From Chitinophagaceae bacterium (lineage in GTDB: Bacteria; Bacteroidota; Bacteroidia; Chitinophagales; Chitinophagaceae), in the NCBI GenBank assembly GCA_025963615.1, contig JAOQAL010000368.1:1-8596 (forward strand): a stretch of DNA of 8,596 bases, read 5' to 3'. A model generated the notes under the pieces. It was not told where the DNA came from. It saw only the letters and a list, made by a program, of their open reading frames with translations, and did no database searches. Both the position numbers and the translations under genes were made by a program. Below, piece by piece: positions 1 to 6,626 of the stretch; positions within the stretch are counted from its first letter, which is position 1, and each line of letters opens with the position of its first letter.

Positions 1-20
1 ACACGCAAATACCCTAAAAT

Positions 21-100
21 CAAAGCTTTCAGGGAAATTTTAAGCTCTCCACTGTAAACGAAGCTTTTAGAAAAATATTGCATGCTAATGCAAAGCTTTC
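21..100. repeat. Repeated CAAAGCTTTC palindromic motif upstream of tyrS
   Basis: The 10-mer CAAAGCTTTC occurs at 21-30 and again at 91-100, 70 bases apart. Each contains the 8-bp palindrome AAAGCTTT, and a related AAGCTTTT lies at 61-68. The copies lie before the tyrS -7 element, so they could be operator half-sites or chance AT-rich palindromes. No known regulator is recognised. No gene or RNA was seen in 1-110. Confidence 0.3.
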
Positions 101-110
101 CTTTCTGGCT

Positions 111-118
111 TACATTTG
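111..118 (+). promoter_or_regulatory. Bacteroidota-type -7 element of tyrS
   Basis: TACATTTG fits the Bacteroidota primary sigma factor -7 consensus TAnnTTTG. It lies 22 bases before the tyrS ATG, which would give a leader of roughly 15 bases. A well-spaced -33 TTG is not evident; the nearest, at 78-80, is too far away. No Shine-Dalgarno sequence precedes the ATG, as is usual in this phylum. Confidence 0.45.
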
Positions 119-140
119 CCCGAATACTTGATTTAGACAA

Positions 141-1418
141 ATGAATTTAATCGAAGAACTACGCTGGCGGGGAATGTTACAGGATATAATGCCCGGTACT
201 GAAGGCCAATTAGCCAAAGAAATGACCTCTGCTTATATCGGCTTCGACCCTACTGCCGACAGTCTTCATATCGGTAGCCTGGTGCCCATTCTTTTGTTAG
301 TACACTTGCAAAAAGCGGGGCATAAACCGATTGCATTGGTCGGGGGTGCTACGGGCATGGTTGGCGACCCCAGTGGCAAAAGCGAAGAGAGGAATTTGCT
401 TGACGAGGAAACACTGAACAGAAATATAGCCGGAATAAAAGCACAATTGGAAAAGTTTCTCGACTTCAGTGATTCAAGTGAGAATGCAGCCGAAATTGTA
501 AATAACTACGACTGGTTTAAAAATATCCCGTTCATTGATTTCTTACGGGATGTTGGTAAACATATCACCGTGAATTATATGATGGCAAAAGACAGTGTGA
601 AAAAAAGAATTGATGGAGACACCGGCATCAGCTATACAGAATTCGCATACCAGTTAATGCAGGGTTATGATTTTTACTGGCTATACACTCATAAAAATTG
701 TAAGCTGCAAATGGGCGGAAGTGACCAATGGGGTAATATCACTACGGGCACTGAATTGGTTCGCCGAAAAGCCGGAGGCGAAGCCTTTGCCTTTACGTGC
801 CCCTTAATTACAAAAACAGATGGAGGGAAATTTGGTAAAACAGAAAAAGGAAATATCTGGCTAGATGCTGAGAAAACCCCGCCGTATCAATTCTACCAAT
901 TTTGGTTAAATGCAAGCGATGATGATGCCGCCCGGTGGATCAGGATTTTTACATTTCTCCAAAAGGAAGAAATTGAAACGATTTTAACTGAACATCGCCT
1001 GGACGCAGGCCAACGCAGGCTGCAAAAAAAACTGGCGCAGGAATTAACCTGTTTTATTCATGGCCATGAGGAATATGAAAAAGCAATAGAAACCACCGCT
1101 AAATTATTTGCCAATCAACATGCACCTGCAGATAGCTTAAGTATAGAAGACCTGGAAGGCCTGGAAGGTGTCATAAAATTTGAGTATCCTTCACAAAAAA
1201 TCAATGAGGGAATTGACATCGTATCTTTTCTTGCTGAAACTACTATTTTTCCCAGTAAAGGCGAGGCAAGAAAAACAATCCAGGGTGGTGGTGTCAGCAT
1301 CAACCGGAATAAGGCTCAAGACATTTCATTAAAAGTAACAGCCTCCGATCTTTTGCATGAGCAATACATCCTGATCCAAAAAGGGAGAAAGAATTATTAC
1401 CTGGTCAAAGCGGTTTAA
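141..1418 (+). CDS. tyrS: Tyrosine--tRNA ligase (TyrRS)
   Basis: Cytoplasmic class I aminoacyl-tRNA synthetase that charges tRNA-Tyr with tyrosine using ATP. At 425 residues it matches the usual bacterial length (about 420). The Rossmann domain carries [12 protein letters not shown] (residues 34-45), where the HIGH signature reads HIGS (43-46). It also has the LVGGATG stretch (66-72), the tyrosine-pocket residues Y170, Q174 and D177, and GGSDQWGN (192-199). The KMSKS-type loop reads KFGKT (230-234), as in the KFGKS/T loops of other bacterial TyrRS. An S4-like RNA-binding domain fills about 355-425. The ATG at 141 is favoured because the protein starts with the usual [10 protein letters not shown] segment and lies just after a TAnnTTTG element. 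The gene stands alone on the + strand; its TAA overlaps the stop of the convergent hydrolase gene by 4 bases. The family assignment is secure. Confidence 0.98.
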   Translation: MNLIEELRWRGMLQDIMPGTEGQLAKEMTSAYIGFDPTADSLHIGSLVPILLLVHLQKAGHKPIALVGGATGMVGDPSGKSEERNLLDEETLNRNIAGIKAQLEKFLDFSDSSENAAEIVNNYDWFKNIPFIDFLRDVGKHITVNYMMAKDSVKKRIDGDTGISYTEFAYQLMQGYDFYWLYTHKNCKLQMGGSDQWGNITTGTELVRRKAGGEAFAFTCPLITKTDGGKFGKTEKGNIWLDAEKTPPYQFYQFWLNASDDDAARWIRIFTFLQKEEIETILTEHRLDAGQRRLQKKLAQELTCFIHGHEEYEKAIETTAKLFANQHAPADSLSIEDLEGLEGVIKFEYPSQKINEGIDIVSFLAETTIFPSKGEARKTIQGGGVSINRNKAQDISLKVTASDLLHEQYILIQKGRKNYYLVKAV

Positions 1419-2080
1419 AGATTTTTTATTGCCTTCCACATTTCGTTGGCTACAAACTGGTTGCCCTTATCATTTAAATGAACGCCGTCAGTAGTCAAAA
1501 TTCCCTTTTCTTTATTATCCGGGTTATTATGAAGGTCATAGTCTAATAATCCTTTCCGCAAGTCAACGATCGGCAGATTATTTTTCTTTGCAAGGTCCCG
1601 GATCATATTGCTGTATTTATTCAGATCGCCATCCTGCTGGTTACTAAAGTCTGTCTTCTCTCCTATGGCGGCGGGTGTTGTTAGAATAATTTTACTTCCT
1701 TTCGCCTTGATTTTATTGATAATGGCCTGGTAAAACTTTTCAAATTTATCAGGATCTGTTCCCGTACCGAAAGAGGATTTATGCCATACATCATTTACGC
1801 CAACATACACTACTACGATATCAGGGTTTTTTGAGAGCACATCATCTTCCATGCGTAAGTATAGATCGTACACTTTATTACCGCCGATGCCAGCGCCTGT
1901 AAATTCGTATTGATTACCTTTATTTTCTGCTTTACACAGGCTATCTACGAGCGTAATATAACCCCGGGGTTGAACACCGGCCTGAGTTATAGAATCACCA
2001 AAGAAGATGACTTTATTTTTCTTTTGTGGTGCAAAGGCGAATAAAGCAAATGCCATAACAATTGAAAGAAGTTTTTTCAT
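1415..2080 (-). CDS. Exported SGNH/GDSL-family hydrolase
   Basis: Predicted exported esterase or lipase-like hydrolase of the SGNH superfamily; substrate unknown (acyl esters, acetylated sugars and others occur in the family). Numbering from the ATG at 2080 gives 221 residues. An N-terminal signal peptide (KK followed by a hydrophobic stretch ending AFALFAFA, residues 1-17) lacks a lipobox Cys. Block I is FFGDSIT with nucleophile S30, block II is GAGIGGN (62-68), block III is GVNDVW with N96, and block V is DGVHLN with D198 and H201, so all four SGNH positions are present. The frame also opens upstream at a TTG (2101), adding seven residues, but that would place extra residues before a standard signal peptide, so the ATG at 2080 is chosen. 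Its stop overlaps that of tyrS. The gene lies 223 bp downstream of cphB on the same strand and may have its own promoter, though no good one was seen. Confidence 0.9.
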   Translation of the reverse strand: MKKLLSIVMAFALFAFAPQKKNKVIFFGDSITQAGVQPRGYITLVDSLCKAENKGNQYEFTGAGIGGNKVYDLYLRMEDDVLSKNPDIVVVYVGVNDVWHKSSFGTGTDPDKFEKFYQAIINKIKAKGSKIILTTPAAIGEKTDFSNQQDGDLNKYSNMIRDLAKKNNLPIVDLRKGLLDYDLHNNPDNKEKGILTTDGVHLNDKGNQFVANEMWKAIKNL

Positions 2081-2116
2081 AACGGGAAATTTGAAATGCA
2101 ATATAAAGGATTAGCT

Positions 2117-2171
2117 GGATACTGGATGCTAGATGCTGGGACGGGATGCTGGATACTGGATGCTGGATGAG
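2117..2171. repeat. Degenerate GGATGCT/GGATACT heptamer array
   Basis: Tandem 7-bp units: GGATACT (2117-2123), GGATGCT (2124-2130), AGATGCT (2131-2137), a 6-base interruption, GGATGCT (2144-2150), GGATACT (2151-2157), GGATGCT (2158-2164) and a decaying GGATGAG (2165-2171). The order GGATACT-GGATGCT-xGATGxx occurs on both sides of the interruption, so a larger unit of about 34 bp may have been duplicated. It is noncoding and lies just upstream of the SGNH hydrolase start, on the far side from its coding region. Slippage makes the copy number likely to vary between strains. Confidence 0.75.
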
Positions 2172-2189
2172 GGAAAAATTGCATTCAAT

Positions 2190-2208
2190 AAAAAAGTCGA
2201 GGCTTTTT
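2190..2208 (-). terminator. Possible terminator after cphB
   Basis: Read on the - strand this is AAAAAGCCTCGACTTTTTT: an A-run and T-run able to pair around a short C/G-rich centre, followed by further A/T. It lies about 95 bases downstream of the cphB stop. The alternative longer fold pairs the arms at 2198-2204 and 2251-2257 with a 46-base loop. Either fold is weak, so this is only a possible terminator. Confidence 0.3.
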
Positions 2209-2263
2209 CAACATCTCTGCGGGGTTACTTTAAAATTACGCCATTGACACAGCCTCGTTTTTT
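2190..2263. mobile_element. Internally deleted MITE-like remnant with inverted ends
   Basis: Outer arms CGAGGCT (2198-2204) and AGCCTCG (2251-2257) are perfect inverted repeats, flanked by A6 (2190-2195) and T6 (2258-2263). The stretch 2203-2257 aligns without gaps to the right end of the MITE at 3699-3753, with about 44 of 55 positions identical by eye. They share CTTTTTCAACATC, CTGCGGG, TTTAAAATTAC and ACAGCC. Most of the left part of the MITE is absent, so this looks like a diverged, shortened copy. On the - strand the structure also ends in a T-run downstream of cphB, so it may act as a transcription terminator (see the separate entry). Confidence 0.6.
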
Positions 2264-2303
2264 AGGGGTGAGGCCGGGTTATGCATGAATAGGTTTAAGC
2301 TTT

Positions 2304-3197
2304 TCAATCCACCTTCACCTGCTTTTTAATCACAGCGCCTTCGGAAACTTCCGGTAAAAATTTTCTTTCCTTTAAGAGGTATCCATTTCCTTTTTCACAA
2401 AAATGCACTTTCATATTTTCAATACTTACAGGGTTTCCATCCGGTATATCAGCGATGTTGCTATGCATAATATCATGCCCATCAATTATGACAACCAGCC
2501 CGCTCCCGATAGCTTCCATTTTATTTCCTTCCTTGATCAGCATTCCGGTATCTTCTCCCAGGCCAATGCCAATAGCGGAAGGATTAGTAGCGACTGCCTG
2601 TGCCAGCCTTCCAAAGCGGCCTCTTTTCTCAAAATGAGAATCAATAATAACGGAATTTATAAATCCCAGGCCCGTAGTCATTTTCACCTCACCTTTCAAA
2701 TGTGCCCGGGTAGCATTCCCTTCATAAATCATCGTTTGACTCATTGCCATGGCGCCCGCCGAGGTTCCGGCAATTACGATATTTCCTTCCTGGTATCGTT
2801 TTTTTAAAATTGATAAAAATTCAGTGCCCCCATCAGTAACACTTAAGCGTAATTGGTTACCGCCGGTAAACATTACAGCATCGCATAAACGAATGCGTTC
2901 CAGGAACTCTCTATTCTGCGTATCCTGCCGGTTACGGATATGCATCACCCCGATATTCGTACAGCCAATTTTTCCAAATGCGTTGATATAATTTTCCCCC
3001 ACTTCATACGGGATCGTGGAGGCGGTAGTAACAATTTCCATGCGGGCGGCAAATCCACCGGCCTCTTCCACTACGCGGCGCAAAATGCCAAGTTCAAAAA
3101 AATTGAGATTATTACGATGAAATTCTCCGGTCTCAAGGTTAGTGCCTTTATCTTCCGATCCTCCTATTGCTATCAGTTTTCCTTTTGGGTTTGACAT
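2304..3197 (-). CDS. cphB: Cyanophycinase (peptidase family S51)
   Basis: Serine-type exopeptidase that releases beta-Asp-Arg dipeptides from cyanophycin, the Asp-Arg storage polymer. The 297-residue protein has no signal peptide, implying a cytoplasmic enzyme. The nucleophile elbow is GTSAGA (144-149) with S146, followed by DSHFEKRGRFGRL (186-198) with H188 and GLGEDTG (212-218) with E215. These sit at a constant +14 offset from the Ser132, His174, Glu201 triad known for Synechocystis CphB. Q115 (in GGNQL), D186 and R192 match substrate-pocket residues at the same offset. The position equivalent to Gln173 is serine here (S187). The ATG at 3197 starts directly before KGKLIAIGG, the expected first strand, and follows a TAnnTTTG element. 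No cyanophycin synthetase or isoaspartyl dipeptidase lies in the window, so the polymer may be made elsewhere in the genome or come from other organisms; an S51 peptidase of other specificity is the alternative. Confidence 0.92.
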   Translation of the reverse strand: MSNPKGKLIAIGGSEDKGTNLETGEFHRNNLNFFELGILRRVVEEAGGFAARMEIVTTASTIPYEVGENYINAFGKIGCTNIGVMHIRNRQDTQNREFLERIRLCDAVMFTGGNQLRLSVTDGGTEFLSILKKRYQEGNIVIAGTSAGAMAMSQTMIYEGNATRAHLKGEVKMTTGLGFINSVIIDSHFEKRGRFGRLAQAVATNPSAIGIGLGEDTGMLIKEGNKMEAIGSGLVVIIDGHDIMHSNIADIPDGNPVSIENMKVHFCEKGNGYLLKERKFLPEVSEGAVIKKQVKVD

Positions 3198-3218
3198 TTA
3201 ACGGGGTTTCAGTAGCGA

Positions 3219-3226
3219 CAAAAATA
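3219..3226 (-). promoter_or_regulatory. Bacteroidota-type -7 element of cphB
   Basis: On the - strand this reads TATTTTTG, a full match to TAnnTTTG, 21 bases before the cphB ATG. The spacing resembles that at tyrS. No clear -33 TTG was seen at the expected distance; CTTTTCG around 3242-3248 is the closest. Confidence 0.4.
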
Positions 3227-3614
3227 ACTGAAATCATTTAACGAAAAGATAATGGGGTATAGTATGTTGAAATTTTAATACCGCACAATTTAAAAAAGAA
3301 TAATCGGTGACAGGCCCCTGTAAAACGATACCTTGGGATTTTATATATTTATCGCTGCTAATTATTTATCTTATTTTATTTAGAAAATTTCTTAAACCCC
3401 TTTAATCAGATTTGCATTATGAAACTATTATTCTTTTTTAGCTGTGCCCTATTGACTGTCCGGTTTGCCAGTGCGCAGGTTCAGTAAACGGCAACAAAAA
3501 TGAAATTTATATCTATACAGAAGATAAAGGAAGGAATAAATTTGGCAAACTGATATTTAAGTAGGATTTCAGATTTATTGGCGAAAATTTACAGCTTGCG
3601 CCAATAAATAATGA

Positions 3615-3750
3615 GGCTGTCTCAAAAGTAATATTTCACGCAAAGGCCGCCAAGAAGCAAAGAACGCCAAGAGATGAACTGTTAAGAATCAATCTTTACT
3701 TTTTCAACATCGCTGCGGGATTGTTTTAAAATTACACTTTTGAGACAGCC
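3615..3750. mobile_element. MITE, 136 bp, with perfect 15-bp terminal inverted repeats
   Basis: The left end GGCTGTCTCAAAAGT (3615-3629) and right end ACTTTTGAGACAGCC (3736-3750) are perfect reverse complements. Outside these, AAATAAT on the left and ATTATTT on the right extend the symmetry after two mismatched bases. The interior has no ORF and carries a degenerate CGCAAAG / CGCCAAG repeat (3639-3672). It must be mobilised by a transposase encoded elsewhere, and the family cannot be named from the ends alone. No clean direct target duplication was found. The right 55 bases recur in diverged form at 2203-2257. Confidence 0.75.
3639..3672. repeat. CGCAAAG-type short repeats inside the MITE
   Basis: Successive CGCAAAGGC, CGCCAAGAAG, CAAAGAACGCCAAGAG units with a period of about 9-11 bases. 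From general knowledge such CGCAAAG runs are common in intergenic DNA of Chitinophagaceae and relatives. Here they form the left interior of the MITE and are missing from the shortened copy at 2190-2263. Confidence 0.45.
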
Positions 3751-3866
3751 CTATTATTTCCGGTTCATCATTTCGAATTAATTTTTTCTGATAACACTTG
3801 TTTGGGGGTTCTTTAGCGTTTGGATGGTATGGTGACATCTCTCTTTTCGTTGACCCACAATTGGCT

Positions 3867-3879
3867 ACCGGCATCCGGT
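3867..3879 (-). terminator. Small hairpin after the permease gene
   Basis: ACCGG-CAT-CCGGT forms a 5-bp perfect stem with a 3-base loop, starting 15 bases beyond the permease stop on the - strand. No T-run follows, so it is not a canonical intrinsic terminator. It may aid 3' end stability or simply reflect coding sequence of the decayed + strand gene. Confidence 0.2.
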
Positions 3880-3893
3880 GTCTACATGGAATT

Positions 3894-5159
3894 TTAATTA
3901 ATTATTTTCTTATAATGCTGTACGGTGAAATATACAATGATACCCGTTATGGTAATCAGGCTTCCCCATAGCGCAAACCAACCTGTGGAAACAAAAAGAT
4001 ACAACCAAACTATAATGGACAATAGTACGGGTAAAGGAAACAACCACATTTTAAATGGCAGTGATGCGCTGCCAAAACGTTTTCTCAATAATACCACTCC
4101 CACAGCCTGCCCGATAAATTGAATAAGGATCCGCATAGCAAGGATCGCTGTTATAGTCTGTTTCAGTGAAAAACTCAAGGCAAAGACTATTGCAAGGCCC
4201 GCAATAAACAACAATGAAATATGCGGAAAATTTTTAGTGGGATGAAGTTTTGCGAAGACCCTGAAAAAATTCCCATCCATGGCCGCAGCATAAGGCACCC
4301 TGGAATAGCCAAGCATTACAGCAAACAGGGAAGCGAATGCAATCCACAGTATCAAACCGGTAGCAATCCGTGCCGGTATAGCTCCATAAATTTTTTCAAT
4401 GAAAATACTTACGATAAAATCATAGTTCTGCGCTTGCTGCCAGGGAATAACGGTAGCGATACTCCAGTTCAAGCCCAGGTAAAGTATGGAAATGCCTATG
4501 ATGGAAATAAAAATACTTGCTGGAATATTTTTACCTGGGTTCCTGATTTCGCCTCCTAAATGGCAAACATTATAATACCCCAGGTAGCTGTAAATAGTCT
4601 TAACCCCTGCATGTCCCAGTGCTACCCAGAATGTTGCTTTTAAAAAAGCATGCGAATCCTCCGGCCAAAAAGAAAAGTTTACCTGTTTATGTGTTAACCC
4701 GCCAATAATAATCCATAAAATGGTGGTGATCGTTACTGTCCAAAGGATCACTGAAATGAGTCCGATGGATTCGATTTTCTTATACAGTAAAATCACCAGC
4801 AGCAGGATGATAAAAACAGAAACCATTTTTTGCTGCATATAATCCACCGGCATAAGATAGCGGAGATATTGTGAGAACCCAATAGCACCGGAAGCCACTA
4901 CCAGGGGGGCCTGTATACTAGTTTGCCAGACAAATAAAAAGCTCATCAGCTTGCCGCCTTTTTCACCAAACGCAACACGGTGAAAATTATACGTGCCGCC
5001 TGCCAACGGATATTTAGCTCCCAATTCACTCCATATCATTCCATCAATAAGTGCTATAACGGAGCCCAATATCCACGCCCAGAAAAATAACGGAGAATTA
5101 AAAAAACCAATCACCATGGGTATTACCACAAACGGCCCGATACCCACCATATCAATCAT
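3894..5159 (-). CDS. APC-superfamily amino acid permease
   Basis: Predicted inner-membrane secondary transporter for amino acids or related amines; substrate not deducible. From the first ATG it has 421 residues and about 12 hydrophobic helices (approximately 4-20, 25-43, 73-98, 113-126, 131-153, 174-194, 211-233, 262-284, 313-331, 336-358, 371-391, 393-412). Family marks are GIGPF in the unwound part of helix 1 (6-10), SELGAKYPLAGGTYNF after helix 2 (44-59) and GGEIRNPGKNIPASI before helix 7 (202-216). The same frame continues upstream as LQHTNRKITLLQATAIN (to 5210), which fits the usual cytoplasmic start of this family, but has no ATG, GTG or TTG before a stop at 5223-5225; a CTG lies at 5208-5210. 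The true start is therefore uncertain: 5159 (ATG) or 5210 (CTG, 438 residues). It lies downstream of the aminotransferase gene on the same strand and may be cotranscribed with it. Confidence 0.9.
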   Translation of the reverse strand: MIDMVGIGPFVVIPMVIGFFNSPLFFWAWILGSVIALIDGMIWSELGAKYPLAGGTYNFHRVAFGEKGGKLMSFLFVWQTSIQAPLVVASGAIGFSQYLRYLMPVDYMQQKMVSVFIILLLVILLYKKIESIGLISVILWTVTITTILWIIIGGLTHKQVNFSFWPEDSHAFLKATFWVALGHAGVKTIYSYLGYYNVCHLGGEIRNPGKNIPASIFISIIGISILYLGLNWSIATVIPWQQAQNYDFIVSIFIEKIYGAIPARIATGLILWIAFASLFAVMLGYSRVPYAAAMDGNFFRVFAKLHPTKNFPHISLLFIAGLAIVFALSFSLKQTITAILAMRILIQFIGQAVGVVLLRKRFGSASLPFKMWLFPLPVLLSIIVWLYLFVSTGWFALWGSLITITGIIVYFTVQHYKKIIN

Positions 5160-5220
5160 ATTAATGGCTGTAGCCTGGAGTAAGGTTATTTTGCGATTCG
5201 TGTGTTGCAGAGACCAGAAA

Positions 5221-5303
5221 GTTTATCGTTTATGAATGTAGTTTATTGTTGTGAACCTGTTAGCTGACAAGATACAAATCAGCAAGCCAACCAGTTTATT
5301 GTT
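5221..5303. repeat. GTTTAT repeats between aminotransferase and permease
   Basis: GTTTAT occurs at 5221-5226, 5228-5233 and 5241-5246, and the 11-mer AGTTTATTGTT is repeated at 5240-5250 and 5293-5303. On the - strand these read ATAAAC and lie just upstream of the permease. An inverted GCTGA / TCAGC pair (5263-5267, 5279-5283) lies between them. This may be an operator region or low-complexity spacer; no clear TAnnTTTG element was found here. Confidence 0.35.
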
Positions 5304-5327
5304 TAGCGCCTTAGTGGAAAACTTTAT

Positions 5328-6626
5328 TTACGCTTTCGCAAAAGCCGTGATCCCTTCTACCAGCAAATCAAGATTCTTAATTGTCGTATATACATTGGGT
5401 GTTATTCTGACGCCATGAATATTTTCCCAATCGATGCCCACTACATGAATCTTATATTTATCCAACAAAAAAGTGTCCAGTTCTCCAGGCTTTTTTCCTT
5501 CAATACCAACATTGCCAATCGCGCAACCCCATTTTGGATTCAATGAAGTATTGAGTTTTACCTTGGGAACATCCTTTACTTTTTCCATCCAATAGTTTTT
5601 CAGGTAGTGTAACCTTTTTTCTTTTCTTGCGCTACCAATCATTTCATGAAACTCAATCGCTTTGCCGATAGCCTGTTCAATAAAAAAAGGCCTGGTGCCC
5701 AGGTTTTCAAATTTCCGTATATCATCTTTTAGGGGACTATCACTGGTGGCGAACATGGGATAAATGCTTTTTATCTTTTCCTTTTTTACATACAGCATGC
5801 CGCTACCGATGGGAGCATATAACCATTTATGAAGGCTGCTCGCAAAATAATCCGCGTCCAGGTCAGGGATTTTAAAATCAAAATGGGCAAAGCTGTGGGC
5901 ACCATCCACGATGACATCAATTCCTCTTTTATGTGCTTCCTGCGCAATTTTTTTTACCGGCAAGATCTGGCCGTTCCAGTTAATGATATGGGTTACATTA
6001 ACCGCTTTGGTCTTTAAGGTGAAGGCATTCACGTATTGCTTCACCAGGTAGTCTTCATTTTCCGCCGGCAGTTCCAGGTTTACCCAAATCATTTTAATGC
6101 CATCGCGGAGCTCCCGTTGTTTATACGCATTGATAACATTGGGGTAATCCTGCCTGGAAGCCACTATCTCATCTCCCGCCTTCAATTGTAATCCGAATAT
6201 AATTGTCTCTAATCCTTCCGATGAATTCCTGTTGATGGCTATTTCTTCTGCGTCACATCCTGCCAATCTTGCCAGATTTTTCCGCAGAGGTTCCCGCCCC
6301 TGGTCAAGGATACGCCACATATAATAACTTGGTGCTTCATTGCAGTAATCATAATAGCGCTTCATGGCATCCTGCACCGTTTTGGGTGCCGGCGATACCC
6401 CGCCATTGTTGAGATTTATAATACCGGGCGAAACCGTAAATGACTGTTGTATATAATACCAAAAATCTTCTTCGCCAGCCAAATCCGTCGCCGATAAGCC
6501 TTCGGCATTTTTCAATGCTTTGTCAAGGTTTCTTGACCAGGCAGGTTTCGTTAAAGAAGATAAGAGTGCAGCAGTTGAAAATACTCCTGCTTTTTGTAAA
6601 AATTTTCTCCGTGAATTGTTTGACAT
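5328..6626 (-). CDS. Tat-exported class V aminotransferase-fold PLP enzyme
   Basis: Fold-type I PLP enzyme of the class V group, most like isopenicillin N epimerase and cysteine desulfurase-like proteins; the actual reaction (epimerase, lyase or transaminase) cannot be told. It has 432 residues. The leader SRRKFLQKAG (5-14) followed by a hydrophobic run is a twin-arginine signal, with cleavage plausible near AWS (29-31), so the folded, PLP-loaded enzyme is predicted to act in the periplasm. Active-site marks are NLNNGG (71-76), NSSEGLE (134-140), DGAHS (241-245; D241 for the PLP ring nitrogen, H244) and SSLHKW (263-268) with K267 as the Schiff-base lysine. GTRPFF (310-315) and VRITP (406-410) supply arginines that could bind a substrate carboxylate. 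The ATG at 6626 is chosen because the twin-arginine motif follows directly. The permease lies downstream on the same strand. Lack of a nearby sulfur or beta-lactam pathway argues against assigning a named function. Confidence 0.9.
   Translation of the reverse strand: MSNNSRRKFLQKAGVFSTAALLSSLTKPAWSRNLDKALKNAEGLSATDLAGEEDFWYYIQQSFTVSPGIINLNNGGVSPAPKTVQDAMKRYYDYCNEAPSYYMWRILDQGREPLRKNLARLAGCDAEEIAINRNSSEGLETIIFGLQLKAGDEIVASRQDYPNVINAYKQRELRDGIKMIWVNLELPAENEDYLVKQYVNAFTLKTKAVNVTHIINWNGQILPVKKIAQEAHKRGIDVIVDGAHSFAHFDFKIPDLDADYFASSLHKWLYAPIGSGMLYVKKEKIKSIYPMFATSDSPLKDDIRKFENLGTRPFFIEQAIGKAIEFHEMIGSARKEKRLHYLKNYWMEKVKDVPKVKLNTSLNPKWGCAIGNVGIEGKKPGELDTFLLDKYKIHVVGIDWENIHGVRITPNVYTTIKNLDLLVEGITAFAKA

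Larger units (their letters stand above)
3419..3897 (+). pseudogene. Decayed secreted-protein gene split by a MITE
   Basis: An ATG at 3419 opens 22 codons that read as a clean signal peptide (MKLLFFFSCALL followed by ASAQ) and then hit TAA at 3485. Shifting frame just before this stop gives coding-like sequence from 3478 (GSVNGNKNEIYIYTEDKGR and on to KLIFK) up to TAG at 3562. Past that, the same frame stays protein-like (DFRFIGENLQLAPINN) until the MITE at 3615. On the far side, 3829-3894 encodes a segment ending LTHNWLPASGVYMEF before TAA at 3895-3897. That resembles the last strand of type IX secretion sorting domains (L-P-x-G-x-Y); another frame shows VDPQLATG, close to the usual VYPNPATG. 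The parts are in different frames, so this is read as a broken gene. That the two ends belonged to one gene is inference, and the product is unknown. The stop overlaps that of the convergent permease by three bases. Nothing was recognised in 3227-3418. Confidence 0.35.

Noticed and set aside
1..140. tRNA or riboswitch/T-box leader for tyrS
   Set aside because: No cloverleaf, T-box motif or long leader was found; the likely transcript leader is only about 15 bases.
1115..1303. Open frame of 62 codons on the - strand inside tyrS
   Set aside because: Fully antisense to the conserved C-terminal part of TyrRS, with no domain or start signal of its own.
2081..2101. TTG start at 2101 for the SGNH hydrolase
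   Set aside because: It would add HFKFPV before a standard signal peptide that already begins at an ATG (2080).
2403..3194. Four + strand open frames (2403-2807, 2455-2637, 2749-2991, 2940-3194) lying antisense to cphB
   Set aside because: They overlap an intact, well-recognised cyanophycinase gene and have no family features; they are shadows of its codon pattern.
3639..3672. CRISPR-like repeat array in the CGCAAAG region
   Set aside because: Units are only about 10 bases, degenerate, lack spacers and lie within a MITE.
3925..5235. Three + strand open frames antisense to the permease
   Set aside because: No recognisable features, and the opposite strand encodes a complete 12-helix transporter.
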